Source: Selenomonadaceae bacterium
Lineage (GTDB): Bacteria > Bacillota > Negativicutes > Selenomonadales > Selenomonadaceae
DNA: 64,000 nt
Assembly (NCBI GenBank): GCA_017428215.1
Contig: JAFRRH010000031.1
Span: 62,001-126,000, forward strand
Reading direction: 5' to 3'
The notes beneath the pieces were generated by a model. It was given only the letters and a program-made list of their open reading frames with translations, had not been told where the DNA came from and did no database searches. Positions 14,707-23,026 of the stretch are shown in pieces; the stretch's first letter is position 1; each line of letters begins with the position of its first letter. A program made the position numbers and the translations under genes.

Positions 14707-17700
14707 GTGAATAGGTTTATCTTCGATTTGCAACGCTTTTACGAGCTTACAAATTATAATCCCAACAGTTTGGTTAGCGGCTCAAGTAGTGGCGATGCAA
14801 TTTATAATTACGGCACGAATGTCACAATAGCCGCGAGCGGTGGCAACGATACCGTTGAGAATTATGTTTCCACCGTTTCAATCGACGGCGGCGAGGACGC
14901 AGATTATCTGCTTAACTGGGATTGGTCAAATGAAAATGTCACGGTTCTCGGCGGCAACGGCAACGACACTATACGCAATGTCGGTTCTTACAGCAACCTT
15001 GAAGGCGGCAACGGTGACGATAGAATTTCCAACTGGAATGATTTTGTCACGATAAACAGTGGCGCAGGTAAAGATACCATTGAAAATAGCAATTACTATG
15101 ACACTGGAGATAACGTTAGTATTAACGGCGGCGATAACGACGATGATATTCTCAACTGGGGAAGTTCTGTCACGGTAGACGGCGGCGCGGGCAATGACAT
15201 TATTAAAAATTATCAATACAACGGTAGTGCTCAAAACGTCACAATCACGGGCGGCGAAGGCAACGACTCAATACATAACGCGGGCGAAAATGTTTTGTTC
15301 AAATACGCGATTGGTGACGGCAACGATACTATCACAGGTTTTAATGCTACGTCGACACTTACGATTTCGGGCGCAACTTTTTCGACAGAAAAGAGCGGCT
15401 CGGATATTCTCGTTACCGTTGGCGACGGCAAAATAATTTTGGAAGGTGCGACAAGCCTCGATAATGTCAACATTGTCAGCGACATTAACATTGTCGATAA
15501 TAATAATTCAAATACCGTAATAACTGGTAGCGCGGGCGTTGATTCCATTAACAATTCGGGCAATAACGTTACATTGAACACAGCGGGCGGCAACGATACC
15601 ATTTACAGCTACGGCGACGGAATGTCCATTAACGGAGGCGCGGATAATAATTTCGTGCACCTTTACGCCGACGCATATAACGCTACTGTTTTGACGGGTA
15701 ACGGCAAAAATACTATTGAGACTGCCGCTAAAACCGCTTCAATCGTAACGGGCGTTGCCAATGATTTCGTCTACCTCTACTCCAATGCCGAACGGCACAC
15801 GATTAATACGGGCGACGGCGCAGACACAATCGACAGCGGCGGCAAAGTCGTTTCAATCATCACGGGTTCCGGCAATGATTCCGTTAACCTTTACAGCGAC
15901 GCCGAAAATCATACGATTGATACTGGCGACGGTAAAGATACAGTTGAGAGCGGCGGCAAAGTCGTTTCAATCGTTACAGGTAGCGGCGATGATTATATTT
16001 ACCTCTACACCAACGCAGAAGATCATACGATTAATTCGGGCGCGGGCAATGATTCAGTTTACACGGGCGGTCAAAGAGTTTCAATCAATACAGGCGCGGA
16101 TAACGATTATATCCACATCTACACCAACGCCACAAAAAATACCGTGAACAGCGGCGCGGGCGACGATACCATTAGAAGTTACAATGAAAACGGCGTACTT
16201 TATTTGTACGAGATTGGTAGCGGCAATGATTCCATTCTGGGATTTACGGATAAGGACACGTTGCAAATCGGCGACGGAAAAGGCGTTTACTCTAAAAAAA
16301 CTGATGGCAACGATATTATTATCACGGTCGGGCAAAATAAAATAACTTTGAGCGGCGCGGAAAGTTTATCGTCACCAAATATTCACGGCGTACTTGACGG
16401 CGGCGCACTCAATGTCACGATTTCCGCAAATAATACAATGGTAAGCGGCACAAAATATAATGATAGTATTTCCGTCACTGGCTCCAATGTAACAGTTAAC
16501 GCGGCGGGCGGCAAGGATATTGTCGAAAACAGCGGCGGAAATGTCGTAATAAATGGCGGCGCAAATAATGATTCACTTTCGAATACGGCGGCAAATAATG
16601 TTACGCTCAACGGCGGAAGCGGCTCCGACACGTTAAGAAATTCAAATTATAATAACGTATCGATGAACGGCAACAGCGGCGATGATAAAATTTACAACTC
16701 CGCTAACTACGTTACCATGAACGGCGGCGACGGCAATGACTCAATCGTCGTTGAAAATAGTTATGCTTATATCACCACGATAAACGGCGGCGCGGGTAAA
16801 GATACGATCATGGCTTATGGCGGCGTAATTGACGGCGGCTCAGGTAATGACCAAATTAGTCTCGGTGCTTACCTTGATTCGGGTGTTGATTATGGCGCGA
16901 CGATTAAAGGCAAGTCGGGCGATGATACAATTTACGGCACGAGCGCGGGAAATATCGTTTATGAATTCAACAAGGGCGACGGCAACGACCAAATTTATAA
17001 TTACAAGACGGGTGACACTATTGCAATCGGCGGCAAGGAAGTTTATACAAAGACAACGAACGGCTCCAACGTCGTAATTAAATTGAATAGCGGCGGCTCC
17101 ATAACTTTGAATAACGCAAGCTCGCAGAAGATAAATATAAGCGGCGGCATTGAGTCTTTACCAGGCGGCAAAAATATCAAAAATACCGCATCAAATACAG
17201 TGATAGGCGGCACGAACGCGGCGGATACTATTTCAAACAGTTACGGAAATAACGTCGAAATTAACGCGGGGGCAGGCAACGACACGATTTATAATGACGG
17301 CGGTAAAGATATAACGCTTGCTGGCGGCGACGGTGACGATACCATTAACGACGCTTATGCTGATAATATTTATATCGACGGCGGCAACGGTGCTGATTCG
17401 ATTTACGGTAACAACAACTACGCGACGATTAAGGGCGGTGCGGGCAAAGATACGATAATCGGCAACCATTGGAAATCAAATATCGCTGGCGACGGTGACA
17501 ATGATTTAATCAGTCTCACGACGTATTACTACAACACAATCGACGGCGGCGACGGCAACGACTCGATTTATGCGGGCGGCGGTCAACATTCCGTCAACGG
17601 CGGCGCAGGAGCCGATTTAATTAGCTTGAGCGGCGGCGAATTGACTGTACAGGGCGGCACTGGCGACGATACCATTTACGGCGCAAGCACTGAAAGCCAT

Positions 17701-19974
17701 TTTTATCAATATACAAAAGGCGACGGCAAAGATACGATTTACGGCTTTAACTCCAGCGATTCAATCACGATAAGCGGCGGCAGTGCTTCAACGACTAACA
17801 GCGGTCAAAATGTTATAGTTAAAGTTGACGGCTCTGAGGTCATGACTTTGATTGGCGCGAAGGGCAAGACGATAAATATTTATTCGGATACCCCTGCCCC
17901 CTCATCAGAGACAACTCAACAAGAAGTTATCAAAAGATTTATGTACTCGCTTAATGCCAACAAGAACGATTCGGGTAAAGTGGCTCTCGATAAAGCAGTA
18001 AATTACGCTTCCAATGGTTACTTCCCCGACTTGTCAACGCTAATAAATCAAATGGTCGCTGACTGCAAGAATTTAGGTTCGGCTGAATTCCTCGCAAAAT
18101 GCGGAATAAATTTAAGCAACAAAGACACTGGCGCAATCACCGGTTCGGACGCGGGTGGCTCCAAAGTTAAGACGGCGGAAAGTGTCGTCCCCGAAAACGG
18201 TAGCCTAGATACGAATTTCTATTCGACATCGTTCACGACTGCTAACGGCTTAACGTTCCGCCTCTCTAAAACTAATTTATCCAGCGACGAACTTTATATT
18301 TGGCAAGCCTTGAAAACTTGGTGGGGTGAAGAAGGTCAAAACCTCGTCAAAGAATCTTACGAGTACAGCTTCCTCGACAGCGACGCGCCTGTTAAAGAAA
18401 TTACCGTCGTATTTGAGGAAGATTATAATGGCGGCTATTTGGCGTATACTGGTTGGCCGAAATACATAAACGGTCGCTACACGCGGGTATTGGGGATAAA
18501 CAAAGTCTACTACTACAACTTCGCAAGCACGGACGTTAACGGCGAAAGTCCCAACGGTCAAGGCTATCTGGACAGAACAGTAGCTCATGAACTTACACAC
18601 GCAATAATGATGTCTAAGATAACTAATTTTGGCGACTTGCCACAGTTTATTACAGAAGGTACAGCGGAATTAGTTCACGGTATCGACGACGAACGCGGCA
18701 ACGTTATTGATTATCTGTCTAAGGATAGTAAGGCATTGCAAGAAGCTCTTAGCTTAGTTCCCGGTACAAGCGGAAGATATGAGTATGCAAGCGGCTTTAT
18801 GTTCCTGCGCTATCTCGCTAAACAAAGTGCCGAGCATTATTCTTCGGGCGGTTCAGGGAGTAAAGCCGCGATAAATACTTCTTTCAATGATAAAAATGTC
18901 ACGGTTAAAAATAATCTCCTCACGGTCTCGAAAAAATATATCGGCAATGAACTTGACCTTGCTGATTATTCGTCCAAAGTTAAGACTGTCAACGCCAAAT
19001 CTTTTAGCAAAGGGCTAATGATTTCCGGCAATAAAAATGCAAACTCTATCGCGGCTGGTGCTGGCAACGATACAATCTTTGCAAACGCAGGCAATGATAA
19101 GCTTAACGGCGGCAAGGGCAATGATATTCTATTCGGCGAGGCAGGCAACGACCTAATTAAAGGCGAGGCGGGCAACGACTCGATTAACGGCGGCACCGGA
19201 AACGACACACTCACTGGCGGCGACGGCTCGGACATCTTTATTTTCGGTAAAGAGTCGGGCAAGGACACTATCACCGATTACACAGCGGGTAAAGACAAAA
19301 TTAAAATTATTGACGGCGGTATAACAGGTGCTTCAATTAGCGGCTCCGATTTAATTTTGGAGGCTGACAGATCCGGCTTAATCACCATAACGAAAGGCAA
19401 GGACAAAAAAATTACTGTCATTGACGGCACCGGCGCAACAACTACAAAAAAATATTCGGACGCCGAAAAGATTTTAACAGTTACAAACAAAACCAAATCC
19501 CCCGTAACAATCGGCTCGTCAATTCAAGGCGTCGACGCTTCGGATAGAACTACAGCTGTTAAAATCACCGGCAATAAACTTGACAATACAATAGTTGGCG
19601 GCTCCAAGAACGATATAATTTACGGCGGCAAGGGCAATGATTCACTCGCTGGCAACGCTGGCAATGATAAACTTTACGGCGGCGCAGGTATCGACACGCT
19701 TTGGGGCGGCAAAGGCAATGATTCACTCTGGGGCGATGCGGGCGCGGATACTTTTATCTATGCTCAAGGCGACGGCAAAGACGTTATCTTCGGCTTTGAT
19801 GACAATGATACTCTCACGCTTGATAGTCTCGACTTCACGCCTTCTTACAAAAATAAAGCCGTCACGTTGAAATTCGACAGCGGCTCAATCGCGCTGAAAA
19901 ACTTTACGGCGACGACTTTCCACATTAACGACGACACTTATAAAATCAGCGGTAACAAGTTTGTCAAAAGATAA
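14707..19974 (+). CDS. Giant RTX-like calcium-binding protein with HExxH peptidase domain
   Basis: A 1755-residue, almost certainly secreted protein. GTG 14707 follows GGAGGAGG and gives MNRFIFDLQRFYEL. Residues about 20-1060 are dozens of GGxGNDTI-like repeats of the parallel beta-roll type, in at least four blocks separated by short FNKGDGND...TLSG modules. Around residues 1130-1440 lies a globular domain with YLDRTVAHELTHAIMMS (H1294, H1298) and ITEGTAELVHG about 20 residues on, a gluzincin-like zinc site. The C-terminus has classical RTX nonapeptides (GGKGNDILFGEAGNDLI, GGAGIDTLWGGKGND). RTX proteins usually leave by type I secretion; no exporter is adjacent. It may be an adhesin-protease. 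Confidence 0.92.
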   Translation: MNRFIFDLQRFYELTNYNPNSLVSGSSSGDAIYNYGTNVTIAASGGNDTVENYVSTVSIDGGEDADYLLNWDWSNENVTVLGGNGNDTIRNVGSYSNLEGGNGDDRISNWNDFVTINSGAGKDTIENSNYYDTGDNVSINGGDNDDDILNWGSSVTVDGGAGNDIIKNYQYNGSAQNVTITGGEGNDSIHNAGENVLFKYAIGDGNDTITGFNATSTLTISGATFSTEKSGSDILVTVGDGKIILEGATSLDNVNIVSDINIVDNNNSNTVITGSAGVDSINNSGNNVTLNTAGGNDTIYSYGDGMSINGGADNNFVHLYADAYNATVLTGNGKNTIETAAKTASIVTGVANDFVYLYSNAERHTINTGDGADTIDSGGKVVSIITGSGNDSVNLYSDAENHTIDTGDGKDTVESGGKVVSIVTGSGDDYIYLYTNAEDHTINSGAGNDSVYTGGQRVSINTGADNDYIHIYTNATKNTVNSGAGDDTIRSYNENGVLYLYEIGSGNDSILGFTDKDTLQIGDGKGVYSKKTDGNDIIITVGQNKITLSGAESLSSPNIHGVLDGGALNVTISANNTMVSGTKYNDSISVTGSNVTVNAAGGKDIVENSGGNVVINGGANNDSLSNTAANNVTLNGGSGSDTLRNSNYNNVSMNGNSGDDKIYNSANYVTMNGGDGNDSIVVENSYAYITTINGGAGKDTIMAYGGVIDGGSGNDQISLGAYLDSGVDYGATIKGKSGDDTIYGTSAGNIVYEFNKGDGNDQIYNYKTGDTIAIGGKEVYTKTTNGSNVVIKLNSGGSITLNNASSQKINISGGIESLPGGKNIKNTASNTVIGGTNAADTISNSYGNNVEINAGAGNDTIYNDGGKDITLAGGDGDDTINDAYADNIYIDGGNGADSIYGNNNYATIKGGAGKDTIIGNHWKSNIAGDGDNDLISLTTYYYNTIDGGDGNDSIYAGGGQHSVNGGAGADLISLSGGELTVQGGTGDDTIYGASTESHFYQYTKGDGKDTIYGFNSSDSITISGGSASTTNSGQNVIVKVDGSEVMTLIGAKGKTINIYSDTPAPSSETTQQEVIKRFMYSLNANKNDSGKVALDKAVNYASNGYFPDLSTLINQMVADCKNLGSAEFLAKCGINLSNKDTGAITGSDAGGSKVKTAESVVPENGSLDTNFYSTSFTTANGLTFRLSKTNLSSDELYIWQALKTWWGEEGQNLVKESYEYSFLDSDAPVKEITVVFEEDYNGGYLAYTGWPKYINGRYTRVLGINKVYYYNFASTDVNGESPNGQGYLDRTVAHELTHAIMMSKITNFGDLPQFITEGTAELVHGIDDERGNVIDYLSKDSKALQEALSLVPGTSGRYEYASGFMFLRYLAKQSAEHYSSGGSGSKAAINTSFNDKNVTVKNNLLTVSKKYIGNELDLADYSSKVKTVNAKSFSKGLMISGNKNANSIAAGAGNDTIFANAGNDKLNGGKGNDILFGEAGNDLIKGEAGNDSINGGTGNDTLTGGDGSDIFIFGKESGKDTITDYTAGKDKIKIIDGGITGASISGSDLILEADRSGLITITKGKDKKITVIDGTGATTTKKYSDAEKILTVTNKTKSPVTIGSSIQGVDASDRTTAVKITGNKLDNTIVGGSKNDIIYGGKGNDSLAGNAGNDKLYGGAGIDTLWGGKGNDSLWGDAGADTFIYAQGDGKDVIFGFDDNDTLTLDSLDFTPSYKNKAVTLKFDSGSIALKNFTATTFHINDDTYKISGNKFVKR

Positions 19975-19995
19975 AATCTGCGCGGACAAAAATTT

Positions 19996-20028
19996 TATCC
20001 CGTCGAACGAATCGGCGGGATTTTTTTC
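19996..20028 (+). terminator. Terminator after the RTX-like gene
   Basis: ATCCCGTCG...CGGCGGGAT forms a stem followed by seven T, 20 bases after the stop and just before the convergent M23 peptidase gene. Confidence 0.85.
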
Positions 20029-20035
20029 TACTAAA

Positions 20036-20482
20036 TTAACGCCATAAACTTAGCGGGTCAGCATATTGATAGACGCCGTTAACATTAATAATATATTCAA
20101 GGTGAAGATGCGGTCCAGTTGAATAGCCCGTACTGCCGACCTGCGCGATAATCTGCCCAGCAGTTACAACTTGCCCGGTCGCGACGTGAAGTGTAGAGCA
20201 GTGAGCGTAGCGCGTGTAAGCGTCAATGGCAGGGTGATAAACTAAAACTTGATTGCCGTAACCGTCGTCGAGATTGTCCGCGATAATAATTTGTCCGTCG
20301 AATAGCGAACCAATATATGCGCCGTATTCGTAACCGAGATCAACGCCTGCGTGAAATTTCCATTCGCCCGAAATGGGATGAAGCCGCCAGCCAAATGGCG
20401 AAGTAACTGGAAAATCAATCGCTTGAACCTGCGCGGGCAAAATCATCAGCACTAGAATTATTAATGCCCAAGCTTTTTTCAA
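20036..20482 (-). CDS. M23 family (LytM-type) metallopeptidase
   Basis: A small peptidoglycan endopeptidase for the periplasm. The first 21 residues are a signal peptide ending in AQVQA. The zinc site has H44 and D48 (FHAGVD), TRYAHC near residue 92, and GPHLHLE (H127) near the end. It is 148 residues long with no coiled coil or LysM part. TTG 20482 is chosen because AGAGGAGG lies about ten bases upstream and it yields the signal peptide. The gene therefore starts 68 bases inside the preceding acyltransferase gene. Confidence 0.9.
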   Translation of the reverse strand: MKKAWALIILVLMILPAQVQAIDFPVTSPFGWRLHPISGEWKFHAGVDLGYEYGAYIGSLFDGQIIIADNLDDGYGNQVLVYHPAIDAYTRYAHCSTLHVATGQVVTAGQIIAQVGSTGYSTGPHLHLEYIINVNGVYQYADPLSLWR

Positions 20483-21350
20483 ACTCTGCAACCTCCTCTG
20501 GCTCAAATTCGACGCGCATAGATTTCCAGCGGTCGTGCAACCAAAACCATTCATCGGGATATTTTTTTATGTGTTCTTCAATTAGCGTCGCTAATCGTTG
20601 TGTCATCAATTTTATATCGGCGTGCTTATCTGAAGTTTTTTCGACTTGAAGCGGCGGGAAAATTTCTAACGTGTGTGTACCGTCTGAATTCTTATGCATA
20701 AACGCGGGGAAAATCGGAACTTTTCTAAAACGCGACATACTTGCCGCACCCGTCACAAAATTAGTTGCTTGATTAAAAAATTTCACGACGACGCCGTCTG
20801 TGCGCCCGACGTCTTGATCCATAATCAGCCCGATAAAATGTCCTTCGTCAAGCATTTTGTACATTTCACGGACGCCGCTCCGATAAGTTATATGCATGCC
20901 AATTAGTGTGCGGTATTCGTTGATAAATTTGTCCGCGTCCTCTGATTTTTGTTTCTTAGCGACGCCAACAAGCGGAATGCCATTTTGCGCGAAAGCTCCG
21001 CCCATAAGTTCCCAGTTGTCGCTGTGGCAAGTCATAATCACCGCGCCGCGCTCCGAAGAATTTTTATAGCTCGTCAAATGTTCCAGCCCGATAACTTTAA
21101 CGTGACGAGCCATATTTTTTTTGAGCTTAGGGAAGGACAAAACCTCAATGAAAATCGTGCCGAATTGAATAGTACTTTCGCGGGCAATGCGTTCAGCCTC
21201 GTCCTGTGTAACGTTCAAACATCGACGAATATTTTCCGTTGCGAGCCGTTTACGTTTCTTTGGTAAAAAAATCCAAATTAAACTCGCCAGCCCGCGCCCA
21301 AATGCCAAACAAAACTTTAACGGCAAAAGACAAATCACCGCGCTCAACAA
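20415..21350 (-). CDS. LpxL/HtrB-type lysophospholipid acyltransferase
   Basis: Late lipid A acyltransferases add secondary acyl chains at the inner membrane. The 311-residue product shows the HxxxxE catalytic motif (CHSDNWELMG), MDQDVGRTDGVVV, and DEWFWLHDRWK near the C-terminus, all family landmarks. A hydrophobic N-terminus (AVICLLPLKFCLAFGRGLASLIWIF) anchors it. The start is uncertain: TTG 21350 has no good ribosome site, while AAGGAGG at about 21382 would fit an unusual start upstream giving IEYRFLK. It follows the SGNH-like pair on the same strand. Confidence 0.88.
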   Translation of the reverse strand: MLSAVICLLPLKFCLAFGRGLASLIWIFLPKKRKRLATENIRRCLNVTQDEAERIARESTIQFGTIFIEVLSFPKLKKNMARHVKVIGLEHLTSYKNSSERGAVIMTCHSDNWELMGGAFAQNGIPLVGVAKKQKSEDADKFINEYRTLIGMHITYRSGVREMYKMLDEGHFIGLIMDQDVGRTDGVVVKFFNQATNFVTGAASMSRFRKVPIFPAFMHKNSDGTHTLEIFPPLQVEKTSDKHADIKLMTQRLATLIEEHIKKYPDEWFWLHDRWKSMRVEFEPEEVAEFEKSLGINNSSADDFARAGSSD

Positions 21351-21377
21351 TTTTAAAAATCTATACTCGATTGAATA

Positions 21378-21902
21378 TCAGCCTCCTTGTTTGTCAAGCT
21401 GTTCAATAAAATCGTTTAAATACGTGCTAAACTTAGTCGCACCGTTAATATTCAAGTGTGCATGGTCATAAAAATCATCGTAAGTCACATCGTCCCATTT
21501 CCAGCCATCAACAAAACTCGCACTTGGATGTTTCTGACACGCCTGCTTAACTATAGTATCAAATTCCTCAAGCAATTGCTTATTAAAATTTTTAATGTAT
21601 TTATCACTATTACGTACACGAAACATTACGGGGCGAATATTATTTTCTTCACACATTGTGAGATAATCATCAAGAATTTTTACATTCTCGTCGCGCGTCT
21701 TAGGATGAGACATACTTCCAGTATTGGTCCAACCATTTTTAATAGTTTCTTGTGCTATGATTCTTTGTGTTTTATAACCGTTAATATTTACATTCTGAAT
21801 CGAAGGTTTCTTTGTTAACCATTCTTCGCGGAGAAATTTTTTGTAAATCTCAACAGGGGCATGAAAGTTATGTAAATCATTAAAAGCAATGACATAAGGC
21901 AA
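21378..21902 (-). CDS. SGNH-like gene, copy 1: C-terminal part beyond the frameshift
   Basis: This frame is open back to the G8 tract (plus-strand 21993-22000). The first in-frame start candidate, a TTG at 21902, has no ribosome site. It is the conserved continuation of the gene starting at 22495. It reads RTIRYALIGL and LPYVIAFNDLHNF, then ends with an SGNH-hydrolase-like block: SFVDGWKWDDV and DFYDHAHLNINGATKFS, with the D-x-x-H-L-N-x-x-G-A pattern. It would be made only if the frame is restored. Substrate unknown; envelope neighbours suggest an acyl or glycan ester. Confidence 0.75.
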   Translation of the reverse strand: MPYVIAFNDLHNFHAPVEIYKKFLREEWLTKKPSIQNVNINGYKTQRIIAQETIKNGWTNTGSMSHPKTRDENVKILDDYLTMCEENNIRPVMFRVRNSDKYIKNFNKQLLEEFDTIVKQACQKHPSASFVDGWKWDDVTYDDFYDHAHLNINGATKFSTYLNDFIEQLDKQGG

Positions 21903-22495
21903 TAGGCGAGATTGAAAAAAGAATACCTGAGAAAGGTCATGATGGAAGATATAAGGTACGAGTCCGATAAGAGCATAGCGAATCGTTCTATGCCCCCCCC
22001 GTATAGAATGACATGTTTTGCAATCTGAAAGTTATAGTATAGATCTTGGCTGGACGTTGCAAAATTAAACGCCTTATATTTGAAACATTTAACGTCTATT
22101 CCAGCCTCAGTTGGACTTGTTCCAGTAGCAAACATTTCAAAATCTTGCACGTGCTCTCGATAGTATCTCAAGTGACGTTCCGTTTCCCAATTTCCTTCGT
22201 TCGGCAACGTAGCAAAAGCAATTATTTTTTCCTTCGGTAAGCCATTTAATTTGTTTATTTGACTGTCATAAAAATGATCTTGCACGCAGAGAATATAATC
22301 GTACCAAAGATATTCAACGCACTTTATAAGCTCTGTCATAGGACAAACAAAAAATTTCGACAGACCGACTTGCGCCAAAGTTTTTTTCGCGGCTTCGACA
22401 TCATCAACGACAATCGCGGCATATTCAAGTTCGGGATTCAAGGCGGCAAACTTTTCCGCCAAATTTTTCGCCGACGTTACAAGTAAAACATTCAT
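21815..22495 (-). CDS. SGNH-like gene, copy 1: N-terminal part, frameshifted at poly-G
   Basis: ATG 22495 follows GAGG and starts MNVLLVTSAKNLAEKFAAL. Up to the poly-G tract (about residue 168, ILYGGG) the protein aligns with copy 2 at about 90 percent. After the tract the reading frame is out of register, giving a 58-residue tail that diverges between copies and ends at 21815. The tail is thus not the native sequence. From 22495 to 21378 is 1118 bases, one short of a multiple of three. With nine G it would be a 372-residue protein. Confidence 0.8.
   Translation of the reverse strand: MNVLLVTSAKNLAEKFAALNPELEYAAIVVDDVEAAKKTLAQVGLSKFFVCPMTELIKCVEYLWYDYILCVQDHFYDSQINKLNGLPKEKIIAFATLPNEGNWETERHLRYYREHVQDFEMFATGTSPTEAGIDVKCFKYKAFNFATSSQDLYYNFQIAKHVILYGGGIERFAMLLSDSYLISSIMTFLRYSFFNLAYCLMSLLLMIYITFMPLLRFTKNFSAKNG
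21993..22000 (-). repeat. Poly-G8 tract, copy 1
   Basis: Eight consecutive C on the plus strand, read as G8 in the gene, flanked by the arms TTCTATAC and CATAGAA, which pair over six bases. In frame it reads TAC-GGG-GGG-GGC. The tract is where the conserved frame is lost. Confidence 0.9.
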
Positions 22496-22501
22496 TTTTT
22501 A

Positions 22502-23026
22502 TCAGCCTCTTTGTTTGTCAAGTTGCTCAATAAACTCGTTCAAATACGTGCTGAATTTCTTCGCGCCATTAATATTCAAATGTTCAAAATCGTAAAAATC
22601 ATCATAAGTCACGCCGTTCCATTTCCAGCCGTCGACAAAACTCGCACTTGGATGTTTCTGACACGCCTGCTCAATCAGATTATAAAATTCTGCAAGTAAT
22701 TGCTTATTAAAATTTTTCATATATTTATCGCTTGTACGTACACAAAACATTATGGGACGAATATTATTTTCTTCACACAGTGTAAGATAATCGTCAAGGA
22801 TTTTTACATTCTCTTCACGCGTTTTAGGGCGATACGACCACCACGTATTGGGTACACCATTTTTAATAGTTTCTTGAGCTATGATTCTCTGTATTTTGTA
22901 ACCGTTAATATTTACATTCTGAATCGAAGGTTTCTTTGTTAACCATTCTTCGCGGAGAAATTTTTTGTAAATCTCGACAGGGACTGGAAAATTATGCAAA
23001 TCATTAAAAGCAATAACATAAGGCAA
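22502..23026 (-). CDS. SGNH-like gene, copy 2: C-terminal part beyond the frameshift
   Basis: As in copy 1, this frame is open back to the G8 tract (23117-23124) and begins without a ribosome site. It reads RTIRYALIGLTPYSFHFDLS, LPYVIAFNDLHNF and, at the end, SFVDGWKWNGV with DFYDFEHLNINGAKKFS. The H-L-N-x-x-G-A signature is kept, so both copies preserve a plausible active site even though the frame is interrupted. Two substitution-rich stretches (residues about 57-70 here) separate it from copy 1. Confidence 0.75.
   Translation of the reverse strand: MPYVIAFNDLHNFPVPVEIYKKFLREEWLTKKPSIQNVNINGYKIQRIIAQETIKNGVPNTWWSYRPKTREENVKILDDYLTLCEENNIRPIMFCVRTSDKYMKNFNKQLLAEFYNLIEQACQKHPSASFVDGWKWNGVTYDDFYDFEHLNINGAKKFSTYLNEFIEQLDKQRG

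Noticed and set aside
14840..17077. Several open frames in other registers within the RTX-like gene
   Set aside because: Repetitive GGC/GAT-rich codons keep all frames open; they have no starts with ribosome sites and are shadows of the repeat gene.
14800..17700. Regular short repeats that could suggest a CRISPR array
   Set aside because: The repeats are coding, with a protein-level period (GGxGND), and no constant repeat with unique spacers is seen.
21993..22000. G8 frameshift as a mere assembly error
   Set aside because: Not dismissed fully, but two copies with the same tract and a conserved alternative frame make a biological origin at least as likely; read data would decide.
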